Positions 23,953 to 32,056 are shown, counted from the stretch's first letter. The stretch is 57,972 nt of DNA from Elusimicrobiota bacterium (GCA_016209035.1 JACQWX010000101.1:1-57972), one strand, 5' to 3'. Notes: generated from the letters alone by a model not told the origin. Translations and numbers: made by a program.

Positions 23953-26036
23953 GCGCGAATCCCAAGACTCCAGCGACCTTGCTTGGACGGGCCGGGAAAT
24001 TTCTCGCCGGAGGGAATTACCACCAAGCCAAGATAGAATACGAGGCCTTCCTCCGGGTTTGCGCCGCCCATGAGCAGGACGGCATTCTGGAGAGAATCCG
24101 CCTGTGCGAAAGGCACATTCAACAATCCAGGGCGCAAGCCCTGGCCGGCAAAGCGGAAAACCTGGCCGCCAAGGGCAGGTTGCGGGAAGCCCTGGACTGT
24201 CTCGAGGAGGCCGGCAAGAATTCAGACGCTGCGGAGATTCAAGACAAGGCCGAATGCCTCAGGCGGGATTTGCTTCGCCAGGACCTTTTGCAAGAGGCGA
24301 AGGCTATGGTGAAAGCCGGCAGGCATGCGCAAGCCGCCGAGCTCTACGGCAAGGTTTTGGAGGCCGCGTGGGAGGGCTCTCTCGTCATTCGGCGGGCGGC
24401 ATGCCTGGTCCGGGCGGGGAAAGGCGCGCAAGCGAAGGCGGCGCTCAACGAGCTTCCGGCCGTCCCGCCGGCCGAGGGGTGGTGGGCGGGGGCGCAAGCT
24501 CCCGATCCGGGGACCGTCTACGCGCTGGGGTTTGTCCTGGCCGAGACCGGCAGGCTATACGAAGCGCTCAGAACTTGGGACCTCCTCGCCGGCCAGGACG
24601 CGGCCTTCCTTGAGCAGCACGCGGCGCTGCGGTCCGCATGGCTGGCAGACCTTCACCAGCGGCTGACGGGAGCCGGCGCCGACCGAGCGATATCGCGAGG
24701 AAGTGCCGCCTGCGAGGATGAGATACGCTATCTCCTGGCCTCGACCTCCGCAAGCCTGAGCGCCGATATTGTCGAGCGCTGCCGATATGCCGCAATCGAG
24801 AGGTTGTGGCAGGAGGGGCGCTACGAGGCCGTCCGGGAGTTTTTGCCGCCGTGTCCCGCCCGGCCCGAGATCGTGGCCCTGTATGCGAAGACCCTATACA
24901 AGCTCTGCGAGGCGTCGGACCAGCGCCTTGACGAATTGGCCTGTTTCTGGCTGGGGGCGGTCTTCGATCCCGAGGTCGCCGCCGCTTTTTCGCCGGAGGC
25001 CGGACTGCGCGACCCTGTCCGGGAAAAGCTGGTCGAGGCGGCTGAAGATCTCATTCGCGGGCATGTTTCCCAAGGAAGCGAATCCGCGCGGACGGTTTTA
25101 GCCTTCTGGAATATAGAGAAGAAACTGGTCCGGGATATTGCGGGCCTCGCGGGACCGGACGCGAGGCATTTGGCGTGCCCGCCGCGGTTTGCCCGGAAAT
25201 TCGGCCGGTCCGAGAGCGTGCTCCGTCTGATCATGAGCCGCCCCGATTTCTTCCCGGATCGCGAGCAGTATCTGCGCGCCGGAGGATTTTACTCCCCCGG
25301 CATGGCCAGCCTTTTCCACCTTGAGGCCGGGGAATATGAGGAGGCCCTCGGCGCGCTGCCTCAGGCCGCGGGCTCCGAGTTCGTGGAGTATTGCGCAGAC
25401 CGCGTGCATTTCTCCTATGGACTCTATCGCCTGGAAAAGGGGTTCTCGAAACCCGGGCGCTACCTGAAGCGGTCCGCCAGACTTTTCGATCTCTCGCCCG
25501 GCTATGAGCGGGAGCTTCTGCGCCGGGCTCGCGAGGTGGACGGCGTGGACGCTCTCGTCAGGTGGGAGGCCGCGCTCCGGGAGGTCTGCGCGGCGAAGCC
25601 TACCCAGGCGATCCAGGCGGCGCTCTCCTGGGTCACAACCCAACGCTGCCTGGAGATGGCCAACGACGACCATATCGGCCCCGAGGAAGTGGAGCGCGGC
25701 TTGAAGACTGCCCTGGAGCTTGACCCCGCCAATGAGCTGGCCCGCAGCACCCTCGGCGACAATCAGATCCCTTTGCAGCTGTGCCAACTTACGGCGGCCC
25801 TGTCCAAGAATAAGATGAACGCCGCCGCGCGGCTTGCGGCGCAATCCGAGCACCCTCCCGTGCGGGAAACGTTTTTCCTATATATGGACAAGATGCTGCG
25901 CGATATCCAAGGCGACGGGCTGCTGTCGTTGCAGGAGAAGGAAATGCTGCTCGCGGACATGACGAAGTGGTGCGCGGCGGTGGACCCGGGCCACGCCATT
26001 CTGGACGAGATATCCGCCTCATCCGCTCGGCGATGA
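23949..26036 (+). CDS. large helical TPR-like protein of chaperone operon
   Basis: The 695-residue protein overlaps the LysM gene by 4 bases. The first 250 residues show TPR-like helices (KAENLAAKGRLREALDCLEE, AKAMVKAGRHAQAAELYGK, KAALNELPAV). The rest is alpha-helical with no clear signature and includes a last TPR-like stretch (GLKTALELDPANELARSTLG). No signal peptide or membrane helix is present, so it is cytoplasmic. It could be a co-chaperone that recruits clients or effectors to the Hsp70. Similarity to other families was not recognised. Confidence 0.65.
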   Translation: MSANPKTPATLLGRAGKFLAGGNYHQAKIEYEAFLRVCAAHEQDGILERIRLCERHIQQSRAQALAGKAENLAAKGRLREALDCLEEAGKNSDAAEIQDKAECLRRDLLRQDLLQEAKAMVKAGRHAQAAELYGKVLEAAWEGSLVIRRAACLVRAGKGAQAKAALNELPAVPPAEGWWAGAQAPDPGTVYALGFVLAETGRLYEALRTWDLLAGQDAAFLEQHAALRSAWLADLHQRLTGAGADRAISRGSAACEDEIRYLLASTSASLSADIVERCRYAAIERLWQEGRYEAVREFLPPCPARPEIVALYAKTLYKLCEASDQRLDELACFWLGAVFDPEVAAAFSPEAGLRDPVREKLVEAAEDLIRGHVSQGSESARTVLAFWNIEKKLVRDIAGLAGPDARHLACPPRFARKFGRSESVLRLIMSRPDFFPDREQYLRAGGFYSPGMASLFHLEAGEYEEALGALPQAAGSEFVEYCADRVHFSYGLYRLEKGFSKPGRYLKRSARLFDLSPGYERELLRRAREVDGVDALVRWEAALREVCAAKPTQAIQAALSWVTTQRCLEMANDDHIGPEEVERGLKTALELDPANELARSTLGDNQIPLQLCQLTAALSKNKMNAAARLAAQSEHPPVRETFFLYMDKMLRDIQGDGLLSLQEKEMLLADMTKWCAAVDPGHAILDEISASSARR

Positions 26037-26293
26037 ATCCATACCAAGTATTGAATCTCCGCAGAGGCTCCACCGGCCGGGACGCTGTCCAGGCCGTGGC
26101 CGCGGCCCTGAAGGAGAGGAAGTATTCCAGCCGCGAAATCGCCCTGGCCCAGAGGGCGCTTTTGGATCCGGTTTCCAGGGGCGTCCAGGAGTTCTTGAAT
26201 TTCATCGAGCTTGAGCGCCCGAGAAAGGAACCCGGCCCTGAGGTCCGTCCCGAATGCCGCTTGCGATATCTGCCGTCTTTTGAGAATGTCTGA
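26033..26293 (+). CDS. small J-like protein without HPD motif
   Basis: The 86-residue protein begins NPYQVLNLRRGSTGRDAVQA, a pattern like the start of J-domains (xPYxVLGL), and has an AQRALLDPVSRGVQEFLNF segment. That DPxxRxxxEF pattern is known from J-like N-termini of some TPR and DnaK-associated proteins. The HPD tripeptide that triggers Hsp70 ATPase is missing. It lies between the TPR and GrpE-like genes, overlapping both. It is likely a co-chaperone of the neighbouring Hsp70, which would then be stimulated differently. Confidence 0.55.
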   Translation: MNPYQVLNLRRGSTGRDAVQAVAAALKERKYSSREIALAQRALLDPVSRGVQEFLNFIELERPRKEPGPEVRPECRLRYLPSFENV

Positions 26294-26789
26294 CTCCGCA
26301 GGCTCGGAAATTTCGGGTCAACCCCCGGCGACCAGGGGGAAAAAGGAATTTATCCGGGGCAAACTGGCCGGGTTCCAAACAAAAATATACGAGCTCAATC
26401 GCGGTCTGCGGGAGCAGGAACAGGTCTTTCGGTCGCGCGAGGAGGAACTGTTGGGCCGGATCATGAGCGTTTTGGACGTTATGGACGGCCTGGAGGAGGA
26501 GATCGCCGCGGTCAAGGCCGGTTCCGCCGGGCCGGTCCCGCGGTGGGTGGTGATCCTGGGCTCGATCCAGAAGCGTCTGCAGGGGCTCCTTGAGTCCCGC
26601 CACGTTTTTCCCATCGAATTTCCGGAGCACAAAGCCTCCCTGAATTGCTGCAAGGTGGTGGAGACGAGGGAGGCCGGCCATATGGAAGACGAGACCATTC
26701 TGACCGTCGTCAAAAAAGGTTACCTCAACAGGCGGGAAAATCGGGTTCTGCGCAAGGCGGAAGTGGTTACGGTGCGCAATCATGCTTGA
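26286..26789 (+). CDS. GrpE-like nucleotide exchange factor
   Basis: This 167-residue protein has a long N-terminal coiled-coil (about 25-90, QTKIYELNRGLREQEQVF) and a C-terminal beta part ending KKGYLNRRENRVLRKAEVVTV. That ending matches the GrpE tail (GYxxxxRVLRPAxVxV). GrpE dimers release ADP from Hsp70. The start is ATG 26286, overlapping the J-like gene by 8 bases; a longer frame from 26211 is antisense-independent but lacks a ribosome site. It is the last gene of the operon, 48 bases before the right direct repeat. Confidence 0.7.
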   Translation: MSDSAGSEISGQPPATRGKKEFIRGKLAGFQTKIYELNRGLREQEQVFRSREEELLGRIMSVLDVMDGLEEEIAAVKAGSAGPVPRWVVILGSIQKRLQGLLESRHVFPIEFPEHKASLNCCKVVETREAGHMEDETILTVVKKGYLNRRENRVLRKAEVVTVRNHA

Positions 26790-26837
26790 CCGCTGGTGGT
26801 GAACGGCATGTTTCTGCTGGATTATCAGGGAACGTTT

Positions 26838-26867
26838 ACTCCTCAAGAAGGGCTGGCTGTAGGCGTG
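26838..26867 (+). repeat. 30-bp direct repeat, right copy
   Basis: Identical to 20801-20830 (ends of asd). It lies in non-coding DNA between the grpE-like gene and the convergent Pit gene, only 7 bases from the Pit stop. Confidence 0.9.
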
Positions 26868-26874
26868 AGGCGTC

Positions 26875-27861
26875 CTACAGCAGGGTCAGGAGCCAGTAGG
26901 ACGCCGCGGACACTGCCGCCGACGCCGGGATGGTCATGAGCCAGGCCATGACGATCTCGCCGCCCACGCCCCAGCGCACCGCGGTGAAGCGCCGGAGGCT
27001 CCCCACGCCCATGATGGCGCCCGTGATGGTGTGCGTGGTGCTCACCGGCACGCCCAAGGCCGTGGCCAGGTAGAGGGTCATGGCCCCGCCCGTCTCCGCG
27101 CAGAACCCGTCCACGGGCCGGAGTTTCGCCACCTTCTGCCCCATGGTCTTGACGATGCGCCAGCCGCCGAAGAGCGTGCCCAGGCCCATGGCCGCGTGGC
27201 AGGAGAGCACGACCCAGAGCGGGACGTGGAACGTGGGCCCCAGGAGGCCCGCCGAGAAGAGCAGGACCGCGATGATGCCCATGGTCTTCTGCGCGTCGTT
27301 GCCGCCGTGGCCCAGGCTGTAGAGGGCGGCCGAAATCAGTTGCCCCTTCCGGAAGATGCCGTCCACTCTGCTGGGCGTGGCCCTGCGGAACCCCCGGTAG
27401 ACCGCCACTCCCAAGCCCAGCCCCAGCGTCAGGCCGAGGAGCGGCGCCGCGATCATGAAGACCAGGGTCTTGATGATGCCGCTCCACACCAGCGCCGCGG
27501 TCCCGACCTTGACCAGCGCGGCGCCCATGAACCCGCCGATGAGGGCGTGGGAGGAGCTCGTGGGCAGGCCCCAGTGCCAGGTCAGGAGGTCCCAGGCGCA
27601 GGCCCCCAGCAGGGTCGCCACGATGATGCGGCGGTCCACGATGGCCGGGTCGATGATGCCCTTGCCGATGGTGTTGGCCACGTGCAACTCGAAAACCAGG
27701 AACGCGATGAAGTTGAAGAAGGCCGCCCAGATCACGGCCTGCTTGGGAGAGAGGACCCGGGTGGATACGACTGTGGCGATGGAATTGGCCGAGTCGTGGA
27801 AACCGTTGATGAAGTCAAAAACCAGCGCGAGCGCAATAATGGCGATGAGCGAGGCGTCCAT
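26875..27861 (-). CDS. pit: PiT-family inorganic phosphate transporter
   Basis: The protein is 328 residues from ATG 27861, where the first helix begins (IIALALVFDFINGFHDSANSIATVV). The PiT signature GFHDSANS and its second-half counterpart GGNDAQKTMGI are both present, as are about ten membrane segments. PiT carriers bring in metal-phosphate with protons or sodium. The second Pit (28176) is a paralogue, and the whole block includes the accessory DUF47 protein and PhoB/PhoR. The start could be up to 48 bases further upstream, but the family begins where I put it. Confidence 0.88.
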   Translation of the reverse strand: MDASLIAIIALALVFDFINGFHDSANSIATVVSTRVLSPKQAVIWAAFFNFIAFLVFELHVANTIGKGIIDPAIVDRRIIVATLLGACAWDLLTWHWGLPTSSSHALIGGFMGAALVKVGTAALVWSGIIKTLVFMIAAPLLGLTLGLGLGVAVYRGFRRATPSRVDGIFRKGQLISAALYSLGHGGNDAQKTMGIIAVLLFSAGLLGPTFHVPLWVVLSCHAAMGLGTLFGGWRIVKTMGQKVAKLRPVDGFCAETGGAMTLYLATALGVPVSTTHTITGAIMGVGSLRRFTAVRWGVGGEIVMAWLMTIPASAAVSAASYWLLTLL

Positions 27862-27970
27862 GGCTTGCCGTCCGCGGAGATTGAAACATATTGTCCCCGC
27901 GGTGGCCAACCGGAAGACAGCGGACGATCGTCATGAACCTCTCGGCGAAACCGCAGACGCCGGCGAAGTC

Positions 27971-28132
27971 TTACGAACCCCAGAGCCGCAGCCCGGGAAC
28001 GCTGCAGATCTCCGCGGTCTCGACGGTCAGAAGCAGGGATGAGACGGTCGGCTTGGTCAGGAACTCCGCCAGTATCCGCTCGTTCTCCGCGCGCCTGTCG
28101 CCTCCGCGAATTTGGGGGGCCAGCTGCCGCAC
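27971..28132 (-). CDS. small ORF or gene remnant between the two Pit genes
   Basis: A GTG at 28132 opens 53 codons whose product reads like protein: PQIRGGDRRAENERILAEF, then FLTKPTVSSLLLTVETAEI, ending LRLWGS. The frame stays open upstream to about 28170 without a start codon, and runs in a different frame from the end of the Pit gene. This suggests the tail of a lost gene. I recognise no family. Confidence 0.3.
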   Translation of the reverse strand: MRQLAPQIRGGDRRAENERILAEFLTKPTVSSLLLTVETAEICSVPGLRLWGS

Positions 28133-28175
28133 ATGTGCTCGAAGTCCTTCCGGTTTGAGGGGCCGGGCCTGTTCT

Positions 28176-29171
28176 TCAGCCGAGAAGCGCGCGGAAAACC
28201 TTGACCACGAGCCAACTCACGGCGCCGCAGATGGGGAAGGTCAGCACCCAGGCCGTGATGAGCTCAACCGTCACTCCCCAGCGGACGGCGGTCAGGCGCC
28301 GCGTCGAGCCCACGCCCATGATGGCCGTCGAGATGGTGTGGGTCGTGCTCAGCGGTATCCCGAGCCGGGAGGCCAGCTCGATGGTGGAAGCGGCGGCCAT
28401 CTCGGCCGCGAACCCCTGATGGGTCTCCAGCTTCGTGACGCGCATGCCCATGGTCTTCATGATCCGCCAGCCTCCGGTCATCGTCCCAACGGCCATGACC
28501 CCGGCGCACAGCAGCATGACCCAGAGGGGAATGGCGAAGGTTTGGAGAACGCCGCCCATGACCAGGGCCATGGTGAAGACGCCCATGAACTTCTGGCCGT
28601 CGTTGGAGCCGTGGCTGAAGGCCATGAACGCCGACGAGCCCACCTGCAGCCACCGGAACAGGCCGCGGACCTTGCCCGGCACGCTGTGCCGAAACAGCCT
28701 GTAGATGAGAACCATGATGACGAAGCCGCCCATGAAGCCGAAGCAGGTGGAGAACACCAACCCCAGCAGCACCTTCTTCCACCCCGCCCACAGGAGGACG
28801 CCCGGCCCGGCCGTGGCCAGCCCCGCCCCGGCCAGGCCGGCCACGAGGGCGTGCGTTTCGCTGGTCGGGATGCCCCAGCGCGCGGCGATGCTGGACCACA
28901 AAATCAGCCCGACGGTGGCGCCGCCCACGGTCACCAGGTCCACAGCCTGGGGATCGATGATCCCCTTGCCGATCGTGCTCGCGACGGCCGTGCCCGAGAG
29001 CACCCCGAGGAGGTTAAGGACCGCGGCCATGGCGACGGCCTGGCGCGGCGACAGCGCCCTCGTCGAGATCACGGTCGCGATGGCGTTGGGCGCGTCCGTC
29101 CAGCCGTTGACGAACTCGGCCCCGAGGACGAGCATCAGGACGATTCCCAGCCCGAGCGAGATTTCAGGCAT
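28176..29171 (-). CDS. pit: PiT-family inorganic phosphate transporter (second)
   Basis: This 331-residue paralogue has matching duplicated signatures: NGWTDAPNAIATVISTR in the first half and SHGSNDGQKFMG in the second, with STTHTISTAIMGVG near the end. Both halves carry the conserved Asn/Asp core of PiT. It sits 10 bases after the DUF47 gene, which typically gates such carriers. Two PiT genes in one block, which differ in their first motif (GWTDAPNA versus GFHDSANS), suggest different affinity or cation use. Confidence 0.88.
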   Translation of the reverse strand: MPEISLGLGIVLMLVLGAEFVNGWTDAPNAIATVISTRALSPRQAVAMAAVLNLLGVLSGTAVASTIGKGIIDPQAVDLVTVGGATVGLILWSSIAARWGIPTSETHALVAGLAGAGLATAGPGVLLWAGWKKVLLGLVFSTCFGFMGGFVIMVLIYRLFRHSVPGKVRGLFRWLQVGSSAFMAFSHGSNDGQKFMGVFTMALVMGGVLQTFAIPLWVMLLCAGVMAVGTMTGGWRIMKTMGMRVTKLETHQGFAAEMAAASTIELASRLGIPLSTTHTISTAIMGVGSTRRLTAVRWGVTVELITAWVLTFPICGAVSWLVVKVFRALLG

Positions 29172-29181
29172 CGCTACCCCC

Positions 29182-29808
29182 TCAGCCGTTCTTTGCGACG
29201 ATGCCCTCGATCGTGTGCGCCACCTCCTCGCACTTGTCGATGGCGCGCTCGATAGCCTCGAAACCGCGGTCCCACTTGATGACTTCCAGGGCGTCCGCCC
29301 CGCTGGCGAAGAGCCCCTCGAGGGCCTTGGACAGCAGGGCGTCCCCCTCGTTCTCGAGGCGGTTGATCTCGATACAATGGTCCAGCAGGCGCCGCGTCTT
29401 GTCCGGGGCGCGCAGACAGGACACGGCCTTGCGCACGGCCTCCACGGCCTGCGCCAGCACGTCGGCCAGGGCGGCCAACTCCGGCCGACACGCCTTGATT
29501 CCGTAGAGCCGCATCCTGTTGGCCGTGCTCTGGATGATGTCCACGATATCGTCGAGCTCGCTCGCCAGGGCGTGGATGTCCTCCCGGTCGAAGGGGGTCA
29601 CGAAAGTCCGGTTGAGCTTGTCCTTGATCTCGTGGGTGGTGATGTCCGCCTCGTGCTCGATGTCCCGCAGCTGGTCGAACGACGGAGACCGCAGGTCCCA
29701 TTCCCGCACGAGGTCCCGGAACAGCCCCGCGGCCTTCACCCCGGCCTCAGCCTGCACGATGAACAGCTCGTAGAACTTCTCCTCTTTCGGAATCAGACTC
29801 AATGCCAC
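29182..29808 (-). CDS. DUF47 PhoU-like phosphate transport accessory protein
   Basis: The 208-residue all-helical protein has PhoU-like metal and helix motifs: EHEADITTHEIKDKL with the ExxxD pattern, FDREDIHALASELDDIVD, and INRLENEGDALL. DUF47 proteins are encoded beside PiT carriers and regulate phosphate flux. It sits between the porin and the second Pit gene in the same direction, all likely co-transcribed. Confidence 0.88.
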   Translation of the reverse strand: MALSLIPKEEKFYELFIVQAEAGVKAAGLFRDLVREWDLRSPSFDQLRDIEHEADITTHEIKDKLNRTFVTPFDREDIHALASELDDIVDIIQSTANRMRLYGIKACRPELAALADVLAQAVEAVRKAVSCLRAPDKTRRLLDHCIEINRLENEGDALLSKALEGLFASGADALEVIKWDRGFEAIERAIDKCEEVAHTIEGIVAKNG

Positions 29809-29829
29809 GTGTGTTCTCCTTCGCCTTTC

Positions 29830-30873
29830 CTAGAAACCGGCCTGCAGCGCGATGCGCAGGATACCGTAGCCCTTGGCCCTCTCTGCCTGGCGGACGACAT
29901 AGTTCGCCTGGGCCTTGATCCGGTGCCCGTCGATGAGCCAATTCAGGCCGGCCGTGGTCTCGTTCGCGATGTCTCCTCCCGCGGCCGTGTCAGGCTCCCA
30001 CCAATCGAAACGCGCCACGGCCTGGAGTCTGGGGTGAAAGAACCATCCGGCCTGCCCATACGCCGTCCGTCTGCCCGGCGAACCCGCCTCCGAGGTGGCT
30101 CCGTGCCCCGCCGCGTATTCTCCTTTAAGGGACCACGGGGGACGCGTCCACGAGGCTTCCAGTCCCCAACGCTCATTGAGAAACCGCGCTCCCTTGCCGT
30201 GGCCATGGTAGGCGGACGCTCCCACATGAAGACCGGCCAGCGGCTCGGCCTCGACCTTGCACGCCGCGTCCTTGTCGCGATTGGCGTCGAGCGAGTTGGG
30301 CCCCTCGCCGTTGAACGCCCCCAGGGAGACCGCCCAGATGCCGCGGCGATACGCGGCCAGGGCCCCGATGTCCCGGTAGTCGGACCAGCCCAACACAGCG
30401 CTCTGCGCCGCCCTCTCCACGGTCTCGAGTTGGGCCGACGAATCCAACCCCTCCCAGCCGAACGGAGGCTTGAACTGACCCACCTTGAGCGAGGCGCCCT
30501 CCAAACGGCCCCATCCGGACACCACGATGGCCGCGTCCTTGAGGATCATGGTCTTGGGATCGGCCTGCGCGGCCGTCAGCGAGCCTCCCTGGGCGGAGGT
30601 CTTAATGTTGAGGGGCTTGGCAGGGTCGATCATCACGAACCAGTCGACTTGGGGGTGGACCTGCCCGGAGAGCTTGATCTCCGCGCGCCTGACTGAGAAG
30701 CCGTCCCTGGCCCCGGGCTTTTGATCGCTGACGAACCAGCCTTGCAGCAGCCCGTTCACCTTGACCGGTCCGGCCTTGAACCCGCCCGCTGGCGGCTCAA
30801 GGCCCTGGGCGGCCAGCGTTCCGGCCAGCACGGAGATGACGAGCCCCGACACGGTCGCGCGGCGCTCGATCAT
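29830..30873 (-). CDS. OprO/OprP-type phosphate-selective porin
   Basis: This 347-residue beta-barrel has a signal sequence (VISVLAGTLAAQG) and the family's order of strands: FSVRRAEIKLSGQVHPQVDWF, LKVGQFKPPFGWEGL, WGLEASWTRPPWSLKGEY, and GGDIANETTAGLNWLIDGH. The terminal residue is Phe, as needed for outer-membrane insertion. It is shorter than Pseudomonas OprP (about 440). It shows the organism is diderm and that this block supplies phosphate from the outside inward: porin, PiT, with DUF47 control. Confidence 0.85.
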   Translation of the reverse strand: MIERRATVSGLVISVLAGTLAAQGLEPPAGGFKAGPVKVNGLLQGWFVSDQKPGARDGFSVRRAEIKLSGQVHPQVDWFVMIDPAKPLNIKTSAQGGSLTAAQADPKTMILKDAAIVVSGWGRLEGASLKVGQFKPPFGWEGLDSSAQLETVERAAQSAVLGWSDYRDIGALAAYRRGIWAVSLGAFNGEGPNSLDANRDKDAACKVEAEPLAGLHVGASAYHGHGKGARFLNERWGLEASWTRPPWSLKGEYAAGHGATSEAGSPGRRTAYGQAGWFFHPRLQAVARFDWWEPDTAAGGDIANETTAGLNWLIDGHRIKAQANYVVRQAERAKGYGILRIALQAGF

Positions 30874-30933
30874 GATTGCCCATAGGATAACACCGGGTGA
30901 GGCGGATGTCCGTAGCGGCCGTGTAAAACCCGG

Positions 30934-30940
30934 ATGACAG
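30934..30940 (-). promoter_or_regulatory. possible Pho-box half-site before the porin
   Basis: CTGTCAT on the minus strand, 61 bases before the porin start, matches one half of the Pho box, with only a weak second half 11 bases on. It is suggestive because a PhoB/PhoR pair lies 3 kb away. Confidence 0.2.
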
Positions 30941-30985
30941 CCGCGTGACGGCGTTCTAGGAAGGCAGAAAGAGCGCCCCGGCTTC

Positions 30986-31255
30986 CTACCTGCCCGAGTC
31001 GATCACCCTTAGCGACTCGATCACGGAGAGGTTCTTGGTCGGAAGGCAAATGACGCGTTCTCTTCCGTACTCCGCCCGCAGAGCGCCCAACACCTCATCG
31101 AGCCACGAGGGGCCTACGGAGAGGACGCCGTCGAAATCAAGTTCGATTGGTTCGCCGGCAGCCGGCCTCAGGCGGGCTTTCATGGCGAGCGCCGCCTCTC
31201 TGCCGGCGGGCCGCGATGTCAGGATCTCACCGTATTGCTTCAGCCTGATTCTCAT
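30986..31255 (-). CDS. STAS-like DUF4325 protein
   Basis: The 89-residue product begins at ATG 31255, which overlaps the upstream gene's TGA by 4 bases. The fold-like pattern (ILTSRPAGREAAL, IELDFDGVLSVGPSWLDEVLGAL, RVICLPTKNLSVIESLRV) is that of the STAS-like DUF4325 domain. Such domains are found next to, or fused with, HATPase proteins and are compared with anti-sigma antagonists. It is the partner of the HTH-ATPase protein just before it. Confidence 0.72.
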   Translation of the reverse strand: MRIRLKQYGEILTSRPAGREAALAMKARLRPAAGEPIELDFDGVLSVGPSWLDEVLGALRAEYGRERVICLPTKNLSVIESLRVIDSGR

Positions 31256-32031
31256 TTCAAGCTCCAAAGGATGAGCGTGACCGTTCCGGCGGGCTCGGCT
31301 GGAAAGCGAGAAAGCTCCTCCCGGCAAACTCCACCGAGCCGTCCATACTCCACCAGTCCGACCCCGGATCGGCAGGCAAGGCCTCGCCCCTCGCTCGCGA
31401 CGACGATGTTCCTGACGAACTTCAACCCGTTGCCTCTGTTTTCCGGAGCGCGTCCGGACAGGGTCCTCTCAAATGCGGCGACAAGGGCGGCCTGTTCGTC
31501 CGGGATCGTCGGGTCCGCTCGGGTCAACGACCGAAAAACCCCCTGCCCCCGGTCCGCAACGCAGATCCACAGCCTTCCGCCGGTGGCCTGGGTCTCGAAC
31601 CAGCATCCGGGAACGTCGCGCCAGTTCCCCAGGTTGTGATCAAAGGAGTTGTTTCCAACTTCTCCTGCCACCGATATCGCGAGCGGCAGATCGTCTTCTT
31701 TGAGCCCCATTCTCGCGAATGATCTCAGGCGACCCAGGCGGGCCGTGAACACATCCCGCGTCTCGCAGACGACCTCCCCTGGGGTTTCGGCCGGGCTGGC
31801 AATCGAGGCATACCAGGATAGCACCGCGCTGAGCTGAGGCGCTCCCGCAAGGAAGTAGCGCCTCATTGGGCCGCGGCCGCGAGGTTCGAGAATGCCGGAG
31901 GCTACCAGAATCCTCAAGTGCCGATGGATCGCCTGGGGAGAAATACCCAGCATTTTGACCAATTCAATCGGCCGAGCACAGTCTCTCTCCTGAATGATCT
32001 TTACAATCCGCGCTCGCGTCTCCGTCTTCAT
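31252..32031 (-). CDS. winged-helix plus GHKL ATPase-domain regulator
   Basis: Residues 1-65 form an ArsR/winged-helix DNA-binding domain (ELVKMLGISPQAIHRHLRIL, SGILEPRGRGPMRRYFL). Residues about 110-259 form a GHKL ATPase fold: N box VAGEVGNNSFDHNLGNW, G1 box DRGQGVFRS and RGNGLKFVRNIV as the lid and G2. There is no phosphoacceptor His, so it is closer to anti-sigma-type serine kinases than to sensor kinases. It forms a two-gene module with the STAS-like protein downstream. A palindromic operator lies right upstream, consistent with autoregulation. Confidence 0.78.
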   Translation of the reverse strand: MKTETRARIVKIIQERDCARPIELVKMLGISPQAIHRHLRILVASGILEPRGRGPMRRYFLAGAPQLSAVLSWYASIASPAETPGEVVCETRDVFTARLGRLRSFARMGLKEDDLPLAISVAGEVGNNSFDHNLGNWRDVPGCWFETQATGGRLWICVADRGQGVFRSLTRADPTIPDEQAALVAAFERTLSGRAPENRGNGLKFVRNIVVASEGRGLACRSGVGLVEYGRLGGVCREELSRFPAEPAGTVTLILWSLK

Positions 32032-32040
32032 AGTTGATGA

Positions 32041-32056
32041 TATAGTATAAACTATA
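32041..32056. promoter_or_regulatory. palindromic operator TATAGTATAAACTATA
   Basis: Perfect arms TATAGT and ACTATA around ATAA, 10 bases upstream of the HTH-ATPase start and overlapping its likely -10. This is typical for an autorepressor. A TATAGTAT copy also lies in the promoter at 35691. Confidence 0.6.

Larger units (their letters stand above)
20801..26867 (+). mobile_element. putative integrated chaperone cassette bounded by 30-bp direct repeats
   Basis: A five-gene operon of about 6 kb lies exactly between two identical 30-base repeats, the left one being the intact 3' end of asd. This is the pattern left by integration at a gene's 3' end (attL/attR) or by recombination between short repeats. 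The cassette reads as less GC-rich than its flanks by eye, with more T-ending codons. No integrase or transposase gene is inside, so either the enzyme acts in trans or the repeats have another origin, including an assembly join. Confidence 0.5.

Noticed and set aside
20831-26837. ATGCCGTT near both ends of the chaperone cassette as terminal inverted repeats
   Set aside because: Only 8 bases match, at different distances from the ends; expected by chance.
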